Program-made: the position numbers and the translations under genes
Assembly: GCA_900551355.1 (NCBI GenBank)
Contig: URVR01000071.1
Span: forward strand, 1-8,249
Length of the DNA stretch: 8,249 nucleotides
Source of the DNA: an uncultured Eubacteriales bacterium
GTDB lineage: Bacteria > Bacillota > Clostridia > Oscillospirales > Oscillospiraceae
Direction of reading: 5' to 3'
The notes under the pieces: model-generated
Databases searched by the model: none
Told to the model about the DNA's origin: nothing
What the model saw: the letters and a program-made list of their open reading frames with translations, nothing else
In this document: positions 5,224-8,249 of the stretch, one piece after another
Layout: each line of letters starts with the position of its first letter
How positions within the stretch are numbered: position 1 is the first letter of the stretch

Positions 5224-6915
5224 ATGTCCCGTTCTGCAAAAACCTCCGCGCTCCGCTGGCTCTGCTCCGTGGCAGGCCGCACCGGCGCCCTGACGCTCTG
5301 GCTGCTGCTGGTGCAGTCTGTTCTGGCGCTGTGCGGCGTGGCCTACGCCCTGGTGCTGCGGGCGTTGATCGACGCTGCCGTCGCCAGCCTGCGGCCCCAG
5401 TTCCTGCGCAGTGCCGCGTGGCTCATCGGCCTGATCCTGTTCCAGATCGCCCTGCGCGCCGTGGAGCGCCACTTCAGCGAGTACACCCGGGCCACCCTGG
5501 AAAACCGCTTCAAGTCCCGGCTCTTTGCCACCCTGCTGCAAAAGGACTACGCCTCCGTGGCCGCCGTCCACTCCGGCGAGTGGCTCAACCGCCTGACATC
5601 GGACACCGCCGTGGTGGCCGACGCCATGGCGCAGGTACTGCCCGGCGCCGCCGGGATGCTGGTGCGGCTCCTTGCCGCCGCCGCGGTGCTGCTGTATATG
5701 GAGCCGCGGCTTGCCGCTGTCATCCTGCCTGCCGGCGCGGTGCTGGCCCTGCTGGCCACCGTATTCCGCCGCACCCTCAAGCGCCTGCATAAAAGGATCC
5801 AAGAGTCCGATGGCCGCCTGCGCGTCTACCTGCAGGAAGGTCTGTCCAGCCTGCTGGTGGTGCGTATCTTCCACCGCCGCAGGGCCGTATCCGAGGAGGC
5901 GGGCGCCCGGATGGACGCGCACCGCGCCGACCGCATGCGCCGCACCCGCTTCTCCAACCTCTGCAACGTGGGCTTCAGCGGCGCCATGTACGGCTTCATG
6001 CTGTTCGGCGTCATCTACTGCGGCAGCGGCATCCTCCACGGCACCATGAGCTACGGCTCCTTTGCCGCCGTGCAGCAGCTCATCACCCAGATACAGGGTC
6101 CCTTTGCCAACCTTACCGGCTATCTCCCCCGCTTCTACGCCATGCTGGCCAGCGCCGACCGCCTCCGGGAGGCGGAGGACTTCCCGGACGATCTCACCGC
6201 CGACCCCGTCCCCGCTTCGGAGATACAGCGCTTTTACCGGCAGGACCTGCTGGCCTTCGGCCTGCGGGACGCCTGCTTCACCTACCCCAGCCGCGGCGCG
6301 GAGGGCGTGCCTCCCCTGCCCGTGGCCTCCCATCTGGACCTCACGGTGGAAAAAGGCTGCTATCTGGCGCTGACCGGCCACTCCGGCTGCGGCAAGAGCA
6401 CACTGCTGAAGCTGCTGATGGCGCTTTACCCGCTGGACAGCGGCCAATGCTTCCTGCAGAGCCGTGACGGCGAACAGCCGTTGACCGCCTCGTGGCGCGG
6501 CCTGTTCTCCTATGTACCCCAGGGCAGCCAGCTGCTCAGCGGCACCGTCCGCCAGATCGTCACTTTCTCCGACGCACCCGCCGCCCTGGACGAGCCCCGG
6601 ATCCGTCAGGCGCTGCGCATCGCCTGCGCGGAGGATTTCGTGGACGCGCTGGAGCAGGGACTGGACACGCCGCTGGGCGAACGGGGCGCCGGCCTGTCGG
6701 AGGGACAGCTCCAGCGCCTGGCCATCGCCCGCGCCGTGTTCTGCGACCGTCCCATCCTGCTGCTGGACGAAGCCACCAGCGCGCTGGACGAGACCACGGA
6801 GGCGCAGCTGCTGGCCAACCTGCGGCAGATGACGGACAAAACGGTGCTCATCGTGACCCACCGTCCCGCCGCCCTGGCCATCGTGGACCGCGTCGTGGAG
6901 CTGGGCGACGCCTGA
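5224..6915 (+). CDS. ABC exporter, fused membrane and ATPase domains
   Basis: A 563-residue half-transporter of the MsbA/LanT-core type, without an N-terminal C39 peptidase domain. ATG 5224 is used because GGAGG (5213-5217) lies 6 bases before it; an upstream GTG at 5191 lacks such a site. Residues 15-300 are the six-helix exporter domain, with hydrophobic segments near 20-50, 65-80, 130-180 and 240-275. The ATPase domain has Walker A GHSGCGKST (385-393), Q-loop YVPQ, signature LSEGQ (491-495, Glu in place of the usual Gly), Walker B ILLLDE (511-516), SALD D-loop and switch His546. It should work as a homodimer in the membrane exporting a peptide or lipid-like substrate. It is first in an operon with an HPr-kinase-like gene 10 bases downstream, so a modified-peptide substrate is inferred; multidrug or lipid export is the alternative. 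Confidence 0.93.
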   Translation: MSRSAKTSALRWLCSVAGRTGALTLWLLLVQSVLALCGVAYALVLRALIDAAVASLRPQFLRSAAWLIGLILFQIALRAVERHFSEYTRATLENRFKSRLFATLLQKDYASVAAVHSGEWLNRLTSDTAVVADAMAQVLPGAAGMLVRLLAAAAVLLYMEPRLAAVILPAGAVLALLATVFRRTLKRLHKRIQESDGRLRVYLQEGLSSLLVVRIFHRRRAVSEEAGARMDAHRADRMRRTRFSNLCNVGFSGAMYGFMLFGVIYCGSGILHGTMSYGSFAAVQQLITQIQGPFANLTGYLPRFYAMLASADRLREAEDFPDDLTADPVPASEIQRFYRQDLLAFGLRDACFTYPSRGAEGVPPLPVASHLDLTVEKGCYLALTGHSGCGKSTLLKLLMALYPLDSGQCFLQSRDGEQPLTASWRGLFSYVPQGSQLLSGTVRQIVTFSDAPAALDEPRIRQALRIACAEDFVDALEQGLDTPLGERGAGLSEGQLQRLAIARAVFCDRPILLLDEATSALDETTEAQLLANLRQMTDKTVLIVTHRPAALAIVDRVVELGDA

Positions 6916-6925
6916 AAGGAGCCAT

Positions 6926-7705
6926 ATGTTGGAGCATTTTTTCCTTAGTACCGCCGGCATCCCGGCGGAGATCACCGCCCGCTATCCGCTGACGCGCCGG
7001 CTCTGCCGGGATTACGAGCTGCCGCCGCCTGACGCGCCGGCGCCCATCACCGTCTCCGTCTCCCCGGAGGAGATGACGCGCATGGCCGCCTCCGGCGACC
7101 TGAGCGCCCCCTCCCCCGGCTACCTGGAGTTTCTCTGCGTACAGGACCAGCTGGCGTCGCAGCTCCCCGCCCTCGGCCGCTTTCTCATGCACGGCGCGGC
7201 CATTGCCTACGGCGGCGCGGCCTACCTGTTCACCGCCCCCAGCGGCACGGGGAAAAGCACCCACATCCGCCTGTGGCGGCAGTACCTGGGCAGCGGCGTC
7301 TCCGTCATCAACGGCGACAAGCCCTTCCTCTCCCTGGAGGAAGACGGCGCCATCCGCGTCTGGGGCTCCCCCTGGGCCGGGAAGGAGGGCTGGCAGCGGC
7401 CCACCAGCGCCCCGCTGCGGGGCGTCTGCCTGCTGGAGCGCGGCGCGGACCACATCTGCCGCCTGTCCCCCGCCGACGCGCTGGAGCCGCTGTTCTGCCA
7501 GATCTACCACCGGGACGACCCCGCGCTGGAGTACCGGACGCTGGGCTTTCTGGACGCGCTGCTGCGCACCGTCCCCGTCTGGCGCCTCTCCTGCGGCATG
7601 ACGGAGGACGCCGTCCGCTGCAGCTTCGGGGCCATGACCGGCCTCGCCTACGAAACTGAACGCCGCCCCGACGCGGCCCATGAAGAAGGAAGTGTATTTG
7701 CATGA
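6926..7705 (+). CDS. HPr-kinase-like protein (RiPP-cluster kinase type)
   Basis: A 259-residue protein with AGGAG (6917-6921) 4 bases before its ATG, directly after the exporter stop. The start region GIPAEITARYPLTRRLCRDY is typical of HprK-like proteins found beside PqqD genes. The P-loop APSGTGKST lies at 104-112, preceded by the strand FLMHGAAIAY. VINGDKP (127-133) places Asp131 where the family has an acidic catalytic or metal-binding residue, and WGSPWAGKEGW follows. True HPr kinases are longer and act in catabolite control; shorter relatives in lasso clusters such as paeninodin phosphorylate a serine of the precursor peptide. The neighbours (exporter and PqqD-like protein) favour that second role, but the substrate is not seen. 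The end overlaps the PqqD-like start by ATGA, indicating coupled translation. Confidence 0.85.
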   Translation: MLEHFFLSTAGIPAEITARYPLTRRLCRDYELPPPDAPAPITVSVSPEEMTRMAASGDLSAPSPGYLEFLCVQDQLASQLPALGRFLMHGAAIAYGGAAYLFTAPSGTGKSTHIRLWRQYLGSGVSVINGDKPFLSLEEDGAIRVWGSPWAGKEGWQRPTSAPLRGVCLLERGADHICRLSPADALEPLFCQIYHRDDPALEYRTLGFLDALLRTVPVWRLSCGMTEDAVRCSFGAMTGLAYETERRPDAAHEEGSVFA

Positions 7706-7968
7706 AGATCCGATCCGGTTTCATCCTGCGGGAGGTGCTGGGCAGCCCCATGGTGGTGGCCACCGGCGACGCCGCCCGGAATTTCCACGGCATGATCAAG
7801 CTCAACGAGACAGGCGGCTTTATCTGGCGCTGCCTGCAGGACGGTCTGACGGAGCCGCAGATCGTGGCGCGGATGACGGAGGTCTACGACGTACCGGCGG
7901 AGCAGGCCGCCGCCGATGTGGCCGCCCTCCTCCGCCAGATGGCCGAGCACGGCTTCCTGGAGCCATGA
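7702..7968 (+). CDS. PqqD-family peptide-binding protein (RRE fold)
   Basis: A complete 88-residue protein, the normal length for PqqD. The ATG overlaps the kinase stop (ATGA), and a modest AAGGA site lies at 7686-7690. The central LNETGGFIW (34-42) is the family signature, followed by LTEPQIVARMTEVYDVPAEQAAADVAALL in two segments and a GFLEP end, giving the winged-helix RiPP recognition element. PqqD-like proteins bind the leader part of a ribosomal precursor peptide and present it to modifying enzymes, so its presence implies a precursor encoded nearby. No radical-SAM gene is seen here. In lasso clusters the same fold is the B1 protein. Its position between a kinase and a protease suggests it delivers the precursor to both. 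Confidence 0.9.
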   Translation: MKIRSGFILREVLGSPMVVATGDAARNFHGMIKLNETGGFIWRCLQDGLTEPQIVARMTEVYDVPAEQAAADVAALLRQMAEHGFLEP

Positions 7969-8201
7969 CCGACCCCGCCCGCATCGAGGACGTCCTGCGT
8001 CAGGAGGGGGTCTACGCCGCCACCACCCACGGCGTCAGCATGTACCCCCTGCTGCGCGACGGCCGCGACACCGTTGTCATCCGCCCGCCGGAGGGCCGCC
8101 TGCGGAAATACGACGTGCCGCTGTACCGCGTGGGGCCGAAGTACGTCCTGCACCGCATCGTCCGTGTGCTGCCCGACGGCTATGTGATCCGCGGCGACAA
8201 C
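7965..8201 (+). CDS. S24/S26 signal-peptidase-like protease, N-terminal part (contig end)
   Basis: The ATG at 7965 overlaps the PqqD-like stop (ATGA) and 79 residues can be read before adapter sequence begins; the real C-terminus is missing. THGVSMYPLLRDG contains the GxSMxP motif of type I signal peptidases and LexA-like S24/S26 peptidases, making Ser25 the nucleophile. KYVLHRIVRV places His63-Arg64 where ER/SipW-type enzymes use His as general base, and the GDN at 77-79 is the usual family motif; Lys48 or Lys59 are alternative bases. No membrane segment precedes the motif, so it is probably soluble rather than a secretion signal peptidase. Small S24/S26 peptidases sit beside PqqD and kinase genes in several Firmicutes, where leader removal is a reasonable but unproven role. 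Residues beyond 79 in this frame are adapter-encoded and must be ignored. Confidence 0.82.
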
Positions 8202-8249
8202 CTGTCTCTTATACACATCTCCGAGCCCACGAGACGTAGAGGAATCTCG
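8202..8249. other. Untrimmed Illumina Nextera adapter with i7 index (artefact)
   Basis: CTGTCTCTTATACACATCT (8202-8220) is the 19-base transposon mosaic end, followed by CCGAGCCCACGAGAC (8221-8235), the Nextera read-2 adapter. The next 8 bases, GTAGAGGA (8236-8243), match the Nextera N712 index, and ATCTCG (8244-8249) is the start of the P7 flow-cell sequence. None of this is genomic. Confidence 0.98.

Noticed and set aside
5113..6975. A 620-residue minus-strand ORF opposite the ABC exporter
   Set aside because: It is antisense to a gene with complete ABC motifs. Its Gln/Gly/Ala/His-rich composition is typical of a shadow frame in GC-rich DNA, and it has no recognisable domain.
7884..8239. 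ORFs running into the contig end, with MYKRQ start and SYTHLRAHET tail
   Set aside because: Their ends are encoded by Nextera adapter sequence, and the remainder is a shadow of the PqqD-like and protease genes.

Overview
The window looks like a metagenomic or draft-genome contig end from a GC-rich Firmicute, most likely a gut Clostridium-class organism of the Oscillospirales type. The grounds are near-consensus sigma-A promoters with 17-bp spacers, strong AGGAGG-type ribosome binding sites and the gene families present. This placement is an inference, because the window holds no taxonomic marker beyond one tRNA. The last 48 bases (8202-8249) are not genomic: they are untrimmed Illumina Nextera adapter plus index, so the real sequence stops at about 8201.

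Left part (1-2943, minus strand): four co-directional genes run from one clear promoter (2899-2927). In order of transcription they are a macro-domain protein with a C-terminal helix-turn-helix-like domain, a DUF4268 protein with a PD-(D/E)xK-like nuclease core, an ArsC/Spx-family thioredoxin-fold protein, and a von Willebrand A (vWA) metal-site protein that runs off the left edge. A perfect 14-bp palindrome abuts the -35 box. The DUF4268 gene is visibly richer in A+T than its neighbours and sits between two near-identical 17-bp direct repeats, so it looks like an insertion into an older macro-arsC-vWA operon. The ribosome binding site of the vWA gene can pair with an 11-base complementary segment upstream in the same leader.

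Middle part (2944-4991): about 700 bases without a convincing gene carry a series of strong hairpins. Then comes a complete tyrosine recombinase (integrase) gene that converges on a tRNA-Arg(ACG) gene on the opposite strand. The two share a bidirectional terminator that touches the encoded CCA end of the tRNA. An integrase next to the 3' end of a tRNA is the usual layout for an integrative element, so the sequence left of 4915 is probably element DNA and that to the right chromosome. The far element end was not found in the window.

Right part (5122-8201, plus strand, very GC-rich): a TTGACG-17-TATAAT promoter drives a tight operon of a half-size ABC exporter, an HPr-kinase-like protein, a PqqD-like peptide-binding protein (RRE fold) and the start of an S24/S26 signal-peptidase-like protease. 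The last three overlap by ATGA junctions. The set resembles the transporter, kinase and leader-binding parts of paeninodin-type lasso or other RiPP clusters, with a signal-peptidase-like protease where a transglutaminase-like B2 protease would be expected. No precursor peptide or cyclase is visible; they may lie beyond the contig end. This cassette is the best candidate here for an undescribed system.
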